From: Planotetraspora sp. A-T 1434
Lineage (GTDB): Bacteria; Actinomycetota; Actinomycetes; Streptosporangiales; Streptosporangiaceae
DNA: 64,000 nt
Reading direction: 5' to 3'
Assembly (NCBI RefSeq): GCF_025420585.1
Contig: NZ_JAOEGB010000006.1
Coordinates: 124,001-188,000, forward strand
A program made the position numbers and the translations under genes. The notes under the pieces were generated by a model. It did not search any database. It was not told where the DNA came from and worked only from the letters and a program-made list of their open reading frames with translations. Shown piece by piece: positions 28,347-37,172 of this stretch (the stretch's first letter is position 1; each line of letters starts with the position of its first letter).

Positions 28347-29876
28347 ATGGCCGATCAGGACGCGATAGACCAGTTGCTGGCGCAGGCGGGCGTCTCGTTG
28401 GGCGTGGACAGCCGGCGCCTCCGCACAGCCGTTGCACTGCTCGGCGACGGCCGCTGGTGGACTCTGGCCGACCTGATCCGGGAAACCGCGACGTCGAGGC
28501 GGACGATGGAGGCGCTGCTGCGTGAGCTCCCCCTTGAGCACAGCGGCGACCGCGTCCGAATCCCGGCAGATCAGACTAGACGCTATAACAACGGGCAGCT
28601 CGCCGTTATTTCGGATCCACGCGACGCGCCGGACGCGCTCGACCGGCTGGAGAACCTGATCGCCAAGGCGCCGCGCGGGCGGCACACGCTCGACCACGTC
28701 GCCGCCACCGCCGAGACGGTCCTGCGACGCGCGATCCTGCTCGGGACCCGCTTCTGGCTGCCGGGCGCCCGCCTGCTCTGCGTCGGCGACCACGACCTGA
28801 CCTCGCTGGCCGTACGGATGGTCCATCCGGAGGTCGAGGTCATGGTGGCCGACATCGACGAGCGGATCCTCGGCTACATCGACGACCAGAACCTCGGCGT
28901 CCACACCCGCTGGGCCGACCTGCGCCTGGGCCTGCCGTCCTCGGCGCGTGGCTGGGCCGACCTGGCGATCACCGATCCGCCCTACACGCCGGAGGGCATC
29001 GGGCTGTTCGCGGCCCGGGCGGCGGAGGGCCTGCGCGACCGGGACCAGGGCCGGATCCTGCTGGCGTACGGGGCGTCGGAGCGGACTCCCATGCTCGCCC
29101 TCAAGGTGCAGCGGGCGCTCTCCGACCTCAATCTGCTTAATGAAGCGATATTTCCGGACTTCAATCGCTATCACGGGGCCGAGGCCATCGGCAGCGCGGC
29201 CGACCTCTATGTCCTGCGGCCCACCACCAAGACGTGGCCCGCCATCGCCGCCCGTCTCGACCGGCTCACGACCGCGATCTACACCCAGGGGCCCCAGGCC
29301 GTCGAAGCCTCGGCGACCGGCCTCCACGGCATCGAGGCCGTGGAGGCGTTCGCCCCCGGCCTGTTCGCCGGGGACTGGCCGCGTGAGCTGCTGCCGAAGG
29401 TCCCCCGGACGAGGCTCGCCACGCTGCTCGCCAAGCCCTACGCCGCCGCCCCGGATCGGGTCGCGATAGCCGTACCGGCCGGGCTGGAGGCCGCGGTCCC
29501 CCGGCTGCTGCTCGCGACCCGCGCCCGGCACGCGCGCGTGCTCCTGGCGGGCCCGCCCGGCGACCTCCCCGCGCTGGCGCCGGTGCTGTCGCCCGTGTAC
29601 GACCTCACCGCCGACGGCCCGGTCCTCGACGCCGTACGGCTCCCGCTTCCGGACGGCGGGGCGGCCCGGATCGTCCGGCGCGTCCTGGACGGCGCCCACG
29701 GCAAGGTCGCCAACCTCTGGCGGGAGGGGCTGACCGAGGCGGCCGGGCTCACGAAGAAGCAGGCCAGGGCCGCGGTCGAGGAGGCCGCTCCCTGGGCCGC
29801 CGACATGACGGCCCTCGAACTGCCCCTTCACCGCCTCGCCGAGCTTCCCGCCGCCGTGTCGCGCACGCTAACATGA
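28347..29876 (+). CDS. BpsA-like N4-bis(aminopropyl)spermidine synthase family protein
   Basis: Predicted aminopropyltransferase of the branched-chain polyamine synthase family (PF01861), 509 residues. Residues 20-80 look like a winged helix. The Rossmann core has the nucleotide motif GDHDLTSLA at 147-155 and the family active-site motif DPPYTPEG at 210-217. In archaeal and thermophile BpsA the corresponding Asp/Pro/Tyr motif is used for successive aminopropyl transfer from decarboxylated SAM. Beyond residue 330 a further 180-residue domain of unknown fold is attached, making the protein longer than characterised BpsA (about 350). Whether it makes branched polyamines in an actinomycete is an open question. 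Family call is firm; activity is inferred. Confidence 0.72.
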   Translation: MADQDAIDQLLAQAGVSLGVDSRRLRTAVALLGDGRWWTLADLIRETATSRRTMEALLRELPLEHSGDRVRIPADQTRRYNNGQLAVISDPRDAPDALDRLENLIAKAPRGRHTLDHVAATAETVLRRAILLGTRFWLPGARLLCVGDHDLTSLAVRMVHPEVEVMVADIDERILGYIDDQNLGVHTRWADLRLGLPSSARGWADLAITDPPYTPEGIGLFAARAAEGLRDRDQGRILLAYGASERTPMLALKVQRALSDLNLLNEAIFPDFNRYHGAEAIGSAADLYVLRPTTKTWPAIAARLDRLTTAIYTQGPQAVEASATGLHGIEAVEAFAPGLFAGDWPRELLPKVPRTRLATLLAKPYAAAPDRVAIAVPAGLEAAVPRLLLATRARHARVLLAGPPGDLPALAPVLSPVYDLTADGPVLDAVRLPLPDGGAARIVRRVLDGAHGKVANLWREGLTEAAGLTKKQARAAVEEAAPWAADMTALELPLHRLAELPAAVSRTLT

Positions 29877-30003
29877 TCGGACTCCGAGGGTCGCGCTCCC
29901 CAGAAACACGTCGCAGAACGGGAGCACACCGCACGCGCTGACCGCGCGAGGGCGATGGAGCGGGCGGCATTCCGTTCGCATGCCCTTTCGGAGGTTAGAT
30001 CCC

Positions 30004-30852
30004 ATGAATGTAGGTCTCGGCCTGCCCATCGGCGACCCGCCCGCGCTGCTGGACTGGGCCCGCCGCGCCGACGCCGGCCCGTTCACCACGCTCGGTCTGC
30101 TGGACCGTCTCGTCTACGCCAACCCCGAACCCCTGATCACCCTGGCGGCCGTCGCCGCCGTCACCACGCGGATCCGCGTCCAGACGGAGGTCCTCCTCGG
30201 GCCCCTGCGCGAACCGGCGCTGCTGGCCAAGCAGACCGCGACCCTCGACCGGATGTCGGGCGGCCGCTTCACGCTCGGCATCGGAGTCGGCGGACGCGAG
30301 GACGACCACCTCGCCGCCGGAACCGACATCCGCAGCCGCGGGCGCCTCCTCGACGAGCGCCTGGCCACCCTGCGCCGCGTCTGGTCCGGCGAGCCGTACA
30401 GCGCCGAAGTGGGCCCGATCGGGCCGGCGCCCACCCGCCCCGGCGGGCCGGAGGTGCTGATCGGCGCGTTCAAACCCGCCGCGCTCCAGCGCGTCGCCCG
30501 CTGGGGGGACGGCTACCTGTGCGCCGCGCCTCCCGGCTACGCCCGGCACCTCTTCCAGACCGTCGAGACGGCCTGGACCACCGCGGGGCGGGCCGGACGG
30601 CCCCGCATGGTGGCGCAGGTCAACGTCGCCCTTGGCCCGGACGACACGGTGAAGGACGCCTATGAGGCGATCAACGCCTACTACGGCTTTCTCGGCGACA
30701 CCTCCTGGGTCACGGACAACCTGCTCACCACGCGGGCACAGGTCGGCGACGCCATCACCGCGTTCGCGGACCTCGGCGTGGACGAGGTGATCTGCTACTG
30801 CTGGGCCCCGGACCCCGGCCAGATCGACCGTCTCGCCGACATCGTCGCCTGA
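30004..30852 (+). CDS. LLM-class flavin-dependent oxidoreductase
   Basis: Luciferase-like monooxygenase family protein, 282 residues, probably using FMN or F420. The ATG at 30004 is chosen because GGAGGT lies nine bases upstream; an in-frame ATG at 29980 would place this ribosome site inside the gene. The TIM-barrel pattern is clear, with the conserved KQTATLDRMSGGRFTLGIG segment (given only up to its key GRFxLGxG motif) and PEVLIGAF in the C-terminal half. It lies 127 bp after the BpsA-like gene on the same strand and is followed directly by the repeat array at 30904. Confidence 0.85.
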   Translation: MNVGLGLPIGDPPALLDWARRADAGPFTTLGLLDRLVYANPEPLITLAAVAAVTTRIRVQTEVLLGPLREPALLAKQTATLDRMSGGRFTLGIGVGGREDDHLAAGTDIRSRGRLLDERLATLRRVWSGEPYSAEVGPIGPAPTRPGGPEVLIGAFKPAALQRVARWGDGYLCAAPPGYARHLFQTVETAWTTAGRAGRPRMVAQVNVALGPDDTVKDAYEAINAYYGFLGDTSWVTDNLLTTRAQVGDAITAFADLGVDEVICYCWAPDPGQIDRLADIVA

Positions 30853-30903
30853 CAGATCCCGGCCGGGTGGCCTGCGGGCCACCCGGCACACCCGGCACCC
30901 GGC

Positions 30904-31027
30904 ACCCGTGCATGATCACCACCACTATCGACGCATGTCAGAGCGGCCGCCGGGGAACCCGCGCATGATCACGACTGGTGTTGGGGCAAGGGTGGCGGGC
31001 CTGTCCGGGAACCCGTGCATGATCACG
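30904..31027. repeat. Three-unit array of a 53-54 bp periodic intergenic repeat
   Basis: Three copies of ACCCGTGCATGATCACg start at 30904, 30957 and 31011, spaced 53 and 54 bases. The middle copy has GCGC for GTGC. Upstream of the second and third copies the conservation extends to CCGGG(G)A. Read on the minus strand the unit is CGTGATCATGCAC, three bases, TTCCC. The sequence between units is not conserved. The stop codon of the minus-strand gene ending at 31023 falls inside the third copy. Confidence 0.85.
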
Positions 31028-31883
31028 GCGAGATTGTGGTCTCGCTGGGGGCGGGCTCGGACGGCTGAGCGGTGTCCGCCCCCGGCTGCGCAGGCACGGC
31101 GGGCAGCCCGGCCACCGCGACGACCCGGCGGTAGATCGCCTTCTCCGCCTCCCTGGCGGCGAGCCCGAGCATGACGAAGTCGTCCTTCTCACGGGGCTCG
31201 GCGCCGTCGGCGCGGGCGACCCAGACAAGGCCGGCGTAGTGCCCCATCGCCTGGCCGCTGGACTCGCTGTATCCCCCGAAACCCGCCCTGACCGGGTCCA
31301 GCGGCAGCACCCAGCCGCCGCTGTGCAGCGTCTTGAGGCTCTCGACGAGGCCGTTCGCCCCCTGCACGCCGGCGAGGTTGAGCATCGTGTACTGGGCGAC
31401 GTAGGCGCCGTCCGCGGTCGAGTAGAGGCCGCGCAGGGCCTGCGTGCAGCCCGCCTTGGCGAGCAGGTCGGCCAGCTCGGCGCCCCACACGGCGTCGGCG
31501 CAACTCGGGTCCAGGCGGCCGCCGATCCGCTTGAGGCTGACCTTGCCCACCGTGAGGGTCCTCACGCCGAAGACCTCCTGCGCGGTGAGCGGCGCGCCGT
31601 CGGCCTTTCGATCGGCGATCGGGGCGAACTCCTTGAGGGACGGCCAGGCCTGGTAGAGGTCCGGCCGGGCCTTTCCGAGAGTGTCCGGCGGCGCCTCCGT
31701 GGGCGCCGGCTCCCCGCCCGCGATGGCGTTGACCAGGAACGTCAGCAACAGCGCGGCCGCGAGGACGGCGGCGACGGACCCGACCCCGACCAGGAGCCGC
31801 TGCTGGCCGCCGGTCAGCCCCCATTCGGCGAGAGTGGGGCTCGCCCACCCTTCCTCGGACGACCGGCGCTTGCGTTTGGTCAT
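31023..31883 (-). CDS. Membrane-anchored protein of unknown function
   Basis: Protein of 286 residues starting at the ATG at 31883. A basic N-terminus (MTKRKRRSS), one membrane helix at about 30-55 and a Pro/Ala linker lead to an extracytoplasmic domain of about 200 residues with two Cys that could form a disulphide. The domain has no family I recognise. It overlaps the VIT1-like gene by four bases (ATGA), so it is the third gene of an lgt-VIT-hypothetical operon. The C-terminal Pro/Glu/Thr tail and stop run into the periodic repeat. Confidence 0.7.
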   Translation of the reverse strand: MTKRKRRSSEEGWASPTLAEWGLTGGQQRLLVGVGSVAAVLAAALLLTFLVNAIAGGEPAPTEAPPDTLGKARPDLYQAWPSLKEFAPIADRKADGAPLTAQEVFGVRTLTVGKVSLKRIGGRLDPSCADAVWGAELADLLAKAGCTQALRGLYSTADGAYVAQYTMLNLAGVQGANGLVESLKTLHSGGWVLPLDPVRAGFGGYSESSGQAMGHYAGLVWVARADGAEPREKDDFVMLGLAAREAEKAIYRRVVAVAGLPAVPAQPGADTAQPSEPAPSETTISP

Positions 31884-32599
31884 AGACCGCCGGCTCCGAT
31901 GAGCGTGCCGAGCCCCCAGGTCAGGGCCGCCGCGACGGCGCCCACGACCAACTGGCGGACACCGCTGAACCACCAGCTCCGCGCGGTCACCCGCGACACC
32001 AGGACGCCGGCGGCGAACAGCGCCACCATCGACACGATCGCCGAAAGCCACAGCCCCGTCGCGCCGAACAGGTACGGCAGGAGCGGGATCAGCGCGCCCA
32101 GGCTGAACGACAGGAACGAGGAGATCGCCGCCAGGACCGGCGAGGGCAGGTCGTGCGGGTCCACGCCGAGCTCGGCCCGCGTGTGGACCGCCAGGGCCTG
32201 CTCCGGGTTGAGGGAGATCTGCCGGGCCACCTCCCTCGCGGTCACGGGATCCACGCCGCGCTGGACGTAGAGCTGGGCGAGCTCCTCCTCTTCGGCCTGA
32301 GGGTGCCGCTCCAGCTCCCGCCGCTCGATGTCGATCTCCGCCTGGGCCAGTTCCCGCTGGCTGGCGACCGAGACGTACTCGCCGCCCGCCATGGAAAAGG
32401 CCCCGGCCGCGAGACCGGCCACGCCCGCCAGAGCGATGATCTTGGTGGTGGCCGTGCCTCCCGCGACGCCCGCGATCAGGGCGAAGTTGGAGACCAGGCC
32501 GTCCATCGCACCGAACACCGCGGGCCGCAGCCAGCCGCCGTTCACGTCCCGGTGCTGGTGGTGGATCTCGGCTCGCGCCCCAGCGCCGCCGTCGATCAT
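31880..32599 (-). CDS. VIT1/CCC1-family metal transporter
   Basis: Predicted iron/manganese-type transporter of the vacuolar iron transporter family, 239 residues from the ATG at 32599. The first helix motif AMDGLVSNFALIAGV and the following GAFSMAGGEYVS are characteristic. Between helices 2 and 3 lies the charged cytoplasmic metal-binding helical domain (REL-EIDIERRELERHPQ-EEEEL). Three further helices follow. It shares ATGA with lgt upstream and with the membrane-anchored protein downstream. Direction in bacteria is probably efflux, by inference from the family. Confidence 0.88.
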   Translation of the reverse strand: MIDGGAGARAEIHHQHRDVNGGWLRPAVFGAMDGLVSNFALIAGVAGGTATTKIIALAGVAGLAAGAFSMAGGEYVSVASQRELAQAEIDIERRELERHPQAEEEELAQLYVQRGVDPVTAREVARQISLNPEQALAVHTRAELGVDPHDLPSPVLAAISSFLSFSLGALIPLLPYLFGATGLWLSAIVSMVALFAAGVLVSRVTARSWWFSGVRQLVVGAVAAALTWGLGTLIGAGGL

Positions 32600-33585
32600 C
32601 GCTGCCCTGCCTCCCCGTTGTGCACGGCGTGCGCTTCCGCGACGTCGGGCTCGTCCCGTTCGTCCCGTTCCTCCCGCTCGCCGGGCTCGTCGGCCTGGTC
32701 GCTCGCGTGGGCGGGGTCCGGGTTCTCCACCTCGCCGCCGTCGCCCGGCTCCCCCGGCTCGGAGGTCACGCCCAGCGGCTCCTCGCCCGTCTTGTTCCGG
32801 GTCAGCCAGAAGTACGCCAGCGCCGCCAGGAAGACGACCACGGAGGTCCACTGGTTGAGCCGGAGCCCGAGGATGTGGTGCGCGGGGTCGACCCGCAGCC
32901 CCTCGATCCAGAACCGGCCCAGCGTGTAGCCCGCGACGTACAGCGCGAAGAGCCGGCCGTGGCGCAGGTTGAAGCGCCTGCCGAGCAGGACGAGCAGGCC
33001 CGCGAGGCCGAGGTCCCACAGCGACTCGTAGAGGAACGCCGGGTGGTAGGTCGCCGCGCCGGGCACCGTGCCGGGGCGGCCGGGGTCGATGCGCAACGCC
33101 CAGGGCAGATCGGTGGGCCCGCCGAAGAGCTCCTGGTTGAAGTAGTTCCCCCACCGGCCGATGGCCTGGGCCACCGCGACCGCCGGAGCGAGGGTGTCGG
33201 CCACCGCCGAGAAGGAGATGCCACGGCGGCGGCAGGCGATCCACACGCCGAGGGCGCCGAGCGCGATGGCGCCCCAGATGCCGAGGCCGCCCTTCCAGAT
33301 GAACAGGGCGTCGATCGGCCGGTTGGGCGCGCCGGACCCGAAGTAGAGCTGCCAGTCGGTGATGACGTGATAGAGACGCCCACCGACCAGGCCGAACGGC
33401 ACGGCCCAGACGGCGAGATCGGTGATCGTTCCAGCCGCGCCGCCGCGGGCACGCCAGCGGCGCTCACCGATCCAGACGGCGACGATGACGCCGAGCACGA
33501 TGCACAGCGCGTAGGCCCGGATCGGTAGGGGTCCGAGGTCCCAGACGCCCTGTGACGGGCTGGGAATCGAGGCGAGGAGGGGCAT
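32596..33585 (-). CDS. lgt: Prolipoprotein diacylglyceryl transferase
   Basis: Membrane enzyme that adds diacylglycerol to the lipobox Cys of prolipoproteins, such as the three lipoproteins encoded in this window. The 329-residue protein has seven helices and the Lgt signature GRWGNYFNQELFG at 143-155, as well as the conserved GGR-Y-H region near 68-73. The last 60 residues are a long acidic Glu/Asp/Pro tail seen in several actinobacterial Lgt. It overlaps the VIT1-like gene by four bases and follows the DsbA-like gene. Confidence 0.95.
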   Translation of the reverse strand: MPLLASIPSPSQGVWDLGPLPIRAYALCIVLGVIVAVWIGERRWRARGGAAGTITDLAVWAVPFGLVGGRLYHVITDWQLYFGSGAPNRPIDALFIWKGGLGIWGAIALGALGVWIACRRRGISFSAVADTLAPAVAVAQAIGRWGNYFNQELFGGPTDLPWALRIDPGRPGTVPGAATYHPAFLYESLWDLGLAGLLVLLGRRFNLRHGRLFALYVAGYTLGRFWIEGLRVDPAHHILGLRLNQWTSVVVFLAALAYFWLTRNKTGEEPLGVTSEPGEPGDGGEVENPDPAHASDQADEPGEREERDERDEPDVAEAHAVHNGEAGQR

Positions 33586-33663
33586 GTCAGGTGACGTTAC
33601 CGTAAGAGCGCCCTGCCCCGGTGCCCAGCGCGGGAGAACAGGTCACCACACCTGTTCGGCCTG

Positions 33664-34410
33664 CTATTTCGCGGCATTGAGAACCGCCTCCCGCAGGGCG
33701 CTCGGCACGAACGCGGTGTCCTCCAGGCTCTGGCCGTCGAGCATGATGGTGGGCGTCCCCGCCAGCTTGAGCGCGCTCATGATCTTACTGGAGTACTCCT
33801 GGTGGGCCGCCACGTTCTTCTCGCCGCGCACGCACGAGTCGAAGCCCGTAGCGCCGGCGCCGGCTTCGTGGCCCCACTTCACCAGCTGGTCGGCCGTGAA
33901 GCCGACCGCGGTCTCACTGGGCTGCCCCTGATAGATCTTGTCGTGGAAGGCCATCCACTGTGAGCCCTCGGTCAGGCAACGCGCCGCCGACGCCGCGCGC
34001 AGCGAGTTGGACTTCGTCGGCTCGTCCGTGAAGATCGTGATGACGTGGTAGACGACCTTGGCCTTGCCTTCGGCCGCCAGGTTCTTCAGGGTCGAGCCGC
34101 TGGTCTCCTCGAACTGCTTGCAGGCGGGGCACTGGAAATCCTCGTAGACGTCCACCACGGGCGCGGTGACGCCCCGCTGTGCCATCACGACCGAGCCGTC
34201 CTCCTGGATCGAGATCGGTGCGAGGTTCCCGGTGACCTTCTCCGACGCGCTCTGCGCGATTGACCACCAGCCGACGGCTATCGCGACCACCGCGATCACG
34301 GCCACCGTCACGACCATGGTCATGCGCCTGCGCTGCTCCTGCTTGCGCAGGGCCTCGCGCTGAGCCGCGATGCGGGCCTTCGCCGAGGCCTCTCTTGTCC
34401 GCTTGCTCAC
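33664..34410 (-). CDS. DsbA-family membrane-anchored thiol-disulphide protein
   Basis: Oxidoreductase of 248 residues from a GTG at 34410, which has GGGGAGG just upstream; an ATG at 34443 inside the preceding gene is a less likely start. A basic helical N-terminus (1-30) leads into one membrane helix (31-49), and the thioredoxin-fold domain outside the membrane has the CPAC active site at 94-97. It would oxidise or isomerise exported proteins. It is coupled to the MauE-type gene upstream, a plausible electron partner. Confidence 0.9.
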   Translation of the reverse strand: MSKRTREASAKARIAAQREALRKQEQRRRMTMVVTVAVIAVVAIAVGWWSIAQSASEKVTGNLAPISIQEDGSVVMAQRGVTAPVVDVYEDFQCPACKQFEETSGSTLKNLAAEGKAKVVYHVITIFTDEPTKSNSLRAASAARCLTEGSQWMAFHDKIYQGQPSETAVGFTADQLVKWGHEAGAGATGFDSCVRGEKNVAAHQEYSSKIMSALKLAGTPTIMLDGQSLEDTAFVPSALREAVLNAAK

Positions 34411-34432
34411 GCTGCCTCCCCCAATGGCTGCG

Positions 34433-34996
34433 TCACCCTTCATCGTCGCCCTCTACGTCGCCCGGGAGGTACGGCTCCCGCGTCCCCGCCAGCCCGAGGG
34501 CGGAGTCCATCGCGAATCGGCCGGGAGGCCTCATCACGATCCAGGAGGCGCAGAGCACCAGCCCGAAGTCACGCAGGAGCTCCCGGAAGTAGTGAGGGTC
34601 CTCGCCCTGGCCGAGCGTGCCGGCTCCGCCGAAGCAGCCGCAGTCGATCCGCAGGCCGCGGGCCCACACCGAGGAGATGCCGACGACGAACGCGATCATC
34701 AGCACTCCGGCGATCACCGCCGCGGGGCGGGTGAGCAGCCCGATGACCAGCAGCACGCCGACGATGATCTCCAGCGCCGGCAGGCCGTACCCCACGATCT
34801 TGACGAGGGGGTCCGGAAGGAGCTGGTAGGCCCGGACCGCCTCCACCGACAGGGCGGGCGCGCCGATCTTCAGCGCGCCGGCGACGATGAGCACGCCGCC
34901 GAGCACCAGGCGCGCGACGGTCGTCACCCACGACCGCGCGGGCCTCACTGAATGTAACCGGCCAGACGCAGGTCTGCCCGATGCCAATTGAACCAT
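34433..34996 (-). CDS. MauE/DoxX-type redox membrane protein
   Basis: Four-helix membrane protein of 187 residues of the MauE/DoxX superfamily. Helices are at about 25-45, 65-85, 88-108 and 135-152, with a conserved DCGCFGG cysteine motif between helices 3 and 4 that can carry a redox-active disulphide. The ribosome site GAGGAG precedes the ATG. It lies directly upstream of the DsbA-like gene, which supports a joint role in disulphide formation. Confidence 0.85.
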   Translation of the reverse strand: MVQLASGRPASGRLHSVRPARSWVTTVARLVLGGVLIVAGALKIGAPALSVEAVRAYQLLPDPLVKIVGYGLPALEIIVGVLLVIGLLTRPAAVIAGVLMIAFVVGISSVWARGLRIDCGCFGGAGTLGQGEDPHYFRELLRDFGLVLCASWIVMRPPGRFAMDSALGLAGTREPYLPGDVEGDDEG

Positions 34997-35099
34997 CGTC
35001 TCCTCGCCCGCTTGGCAATCCCGAAGTGAACATTACTGGGATCCAAGCTCACCATGTCCCCGATAAGAGCATGGTAAGCAGGAGTTTTAGCAGGACGGG

Positions 35100-35894
35100 T
35101 CAGCGCCGGACGCCTTCGGCGAGCTCGTGGGCCAGCTCGCGAACCGCGGCGAGGCCCGACGCCTCGTCCGGGGCGTCGAGCAGGCGCCGGATGAAGGCCG
35201 AGCCGACGATGACGCCGTCGGCGTAGGCCGCCACCTCGGCCGCCTGCCTGCCGTTGCCGACCCCGAGGCCGACGCAGACGGGCAGCGAGGTGTGCGGGCG
35301 GGTCCGCTCGACCAGGCCCTCGGCCGCGACGTTCACCGACTCCCTGGCGCCGGTCACACCCATCAGCGAGGCCGCGTAGACGAAGCCGGTGCAGCAGGCG
35401 GCGACCCGGGCGATCCGCTCGTCAGGCGAGCTGGGGGCGACCAGGAAGACGGTGCCGAGCCCGGCCTCCTTGCTCGCCGCGAGCCACGGCTCCGACTCCT
35501 CCGGCGTGAGGTCGGGCGTGATCGTCCCCACACCGCCCGCAGAGGCGAGGTCGCGCGCGAAGCGCTCCGCGCCGTAGCGGTCGACCGGGTTCCAGTACGT
35601 CATGACCAGCGTTGCCGCGCCGGACTTGGCCACGCCCTCGACGGTGCGCATCACGTCGGCGATGCGCGTGCCGTTGGTGAGCGACCGGTGCACGGCGTCC
35701 TGGATGGTGGGGCCGTCCATGAGCGGATCGGAGTACGGCAGGCCGATCTCGATCACGTCGCAGCCGGCCTCGACCATGGCGGTCGCGGCGGCCACGGCCC
35801 CGTCCTTGGTGGGGAAGCCCGCCGGCAGGTAGCCGACCAGCGCGGCCCTGTTCTCGGCGCGCGCCTTCTCGAAGACCGTCTGGAGAGTCGTCAT
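35100..35894 (-). CDS. trpA: Tryptophan synthase alpha subunit
   Basis: Cleaves indole-3-glycerol phosphate to indole and glyceraldehyde 3-phosphate; 264 residues, normal length. The catalytic acid regions are present: EIGLPYSDPLMDGPTIQ (Glu and Asp residues of the active site) and the phosphate-binding GVGNGRQA loop. It follows trpB by 16 bp in the trpC-trpB-trpA order. Confidence 0.97.
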   Translation of the reverse strand: MTTLQTVFEKARAENRAALVGYLPAGFPTKDGAVAAATAMVEAGCDVIEIGLPYSDPLMDGPTIQDAVHRSLTNGTRIADVMRTVEGVAKSGAATLVMTYWNPVDRYGAERFARDLASAGGVGTITPDLTPEESEPWLAASKEAGLGTVFLVAPSSPDERIARVAACCTGFVYAASLMGVTGARESVNVAAEGLVERTRPHTSLPVCVGLGVGNGRQAAEVAAYADGVIVGSAFIRRLLDAPDEASGLAAVRELAHELAEGVRR

Positions 35895-35910
35895 CGGTTG
35901 CCTTAGCGGG

Positions 35911-37155
35911 TCAGAGGTTGAAGTACTTCATCGCGGTGCCCATGTCCTTGTCGCCGCGGCCGGAGAGGTTCACCAGGATGGTGGCCTCGGGGCCGAGCTC
36001 CCGGCCGAGCTTGAGCGCGCCGGCGAGGGCGTGCGACGACTCGATGGCCGGGATGATGCCCTCGGTGCGGGCGAGCAGGGAGAAGGCGTCCATCGCCTCG
36101 GCGTCGGTGATGCCGTGGTAGGTGGCGCGGCCGGAGTCCTTGAGCCAGGCGTGCTCCGGGCCGACGCCCGGGTAGTCGAGGCCCGCGGAGATCGAGTGCG
36201 ACTCGATCGTCTGGCCCTCCTCGTCCTGGAGGACGTAGGTGCGGGAGCCGTGCAGCACGCCGACGCTGCCCTCGGTCAGCGTGAGGGCGTGCTCACCGGT
36301 CTCCACGCCCCGCCCGCCGGCCTCGTAACCGTGGAGCTGGACGCTCTTGTCGTTGATGAAGGCGTGGAAGATGCCGATCGCGTTGGAACCCCCGCCGACG
36401 GCCGCGGCGACCGCGTCGGGCAGCCTGCCGGTGAGCTCCAGGATCTGGCGGCGCGCCTCGACGCCGATGATGCGGGCGAAGTCGCGGACGATCTCGGGGA
36501 ACGGGTGCGGGCCCGCGACCGTGCCGAACAGGTAGTGGGTGTGGTCGACGTTGGTGACCCAGTCGCGGAAGGCCTCGTTGATGGCGTCCTTCAGCGTCTG
36601 GCTGCCGTTGGTGACCGGGATGACGGTCGCGCCGAGCAGCTTCATCCTGGCGACGTTGAGCGCCTGGCGCTCGCAGTCGACGGCACCCATGTAGATGACG
36701 CACTCCAGGCCCATGAGCGCCGCGGCGGTGGCCGTGGCGACGCCGTGCTGGCCCGCGCCGGTCTCGGCGATCACCCGGGTCTTGCCCAGGCGCTTGGTCA
36801 GCAACGCCTGGCCGAGCACGTTGTTGATCTTGTGGGCGCCGGTGTGGGTGAGGTCCTCGCGCTTGAGCAGGATCCGCGCGCCGCCCGCCTGCTCGGCGAA
36901 GCGCGGCACCTCGGTCAGCGTCGTCGGGCGGCCCGCGTAGGTGCGCAGCAGGTGGTCGAACTCACGGAGGAATTCGAGGTCGCTCCTGGCCTTGTCGTAC
37001 TCGGCCGCCACCTCGTCGAGCGCCGGGATGAGCGCCTCCGGCACGTAACGGCCGCCGAAGATCCCGAACTTGCCGAGGACGTCCGGGTCGTTGCCGTAGA
37101 CGCCGTTTCCGGCCAGGTCGGCGGAGGTGAGCGGAGTCCCTTCCGTCGTTGTCAC
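35911..37155 (-). CDS. trpB: Tryptophan synthase beta subunit
   Basis: PLP enzyme joining indole to serine. The GTG at 37155 has an excellent ribosome site (AGAGGAGG) and gives 414 residues; a GTG at 37176, overlapping trpC by four bases, is the alternative. The PLP lysine is in HTGAHKINN, the catalytic Glu in the AETGAGQHG motif, and the phosphate loop is GGGSNAIG. Length and motifs are normal for TrpB1. Confidence 0.97.
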   Translation of the reverse strand: MTTTEGTPLTSADLAGNGVYGNDPDVLGKFGIFGGRYVPEALIPALDEVAAEYDKARSDLEFLREFDHLLRTYAGRPTTLTEVPRFAEQAGGARILLKREDLTHTGAHKINNVLGQALLTKRLGKTRVIAETGAGQHGVATATAAALMGLECVIYMGAVDCERQALNVARMKLLGATVIPVTNGSQTLKDAINEAFRDWVTNVDHTHYLFGTVAGPHPFPEIVRDFARIIGVEARRQILELTGRLPDAVAAAVGGGSNAIGIFHAFINDKSVQLHGYEAGGRGVETGEHALTLTEGSVGVLHGSRTYVLQDEEGQTIESHSISAGLDYPGVGPEHAWLKDSGRATYHGITDAEAMDAFSLLARTEGIIPAIESSHALAGALKLGRELGPEATILVNLSGRGDKDMGTAMKYFNL

Positions 37156-37172
37156 ATGGCCTCCTCTGTCGT

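Noticed and set aside
30904-31027. CRISPR-like spacing of the 53-bp repeats here and at 44152-44399
   Set aside because: The repeat core is short and degenerate, units occur in both orientations, copy number is three per direction, and no cas gene is present.
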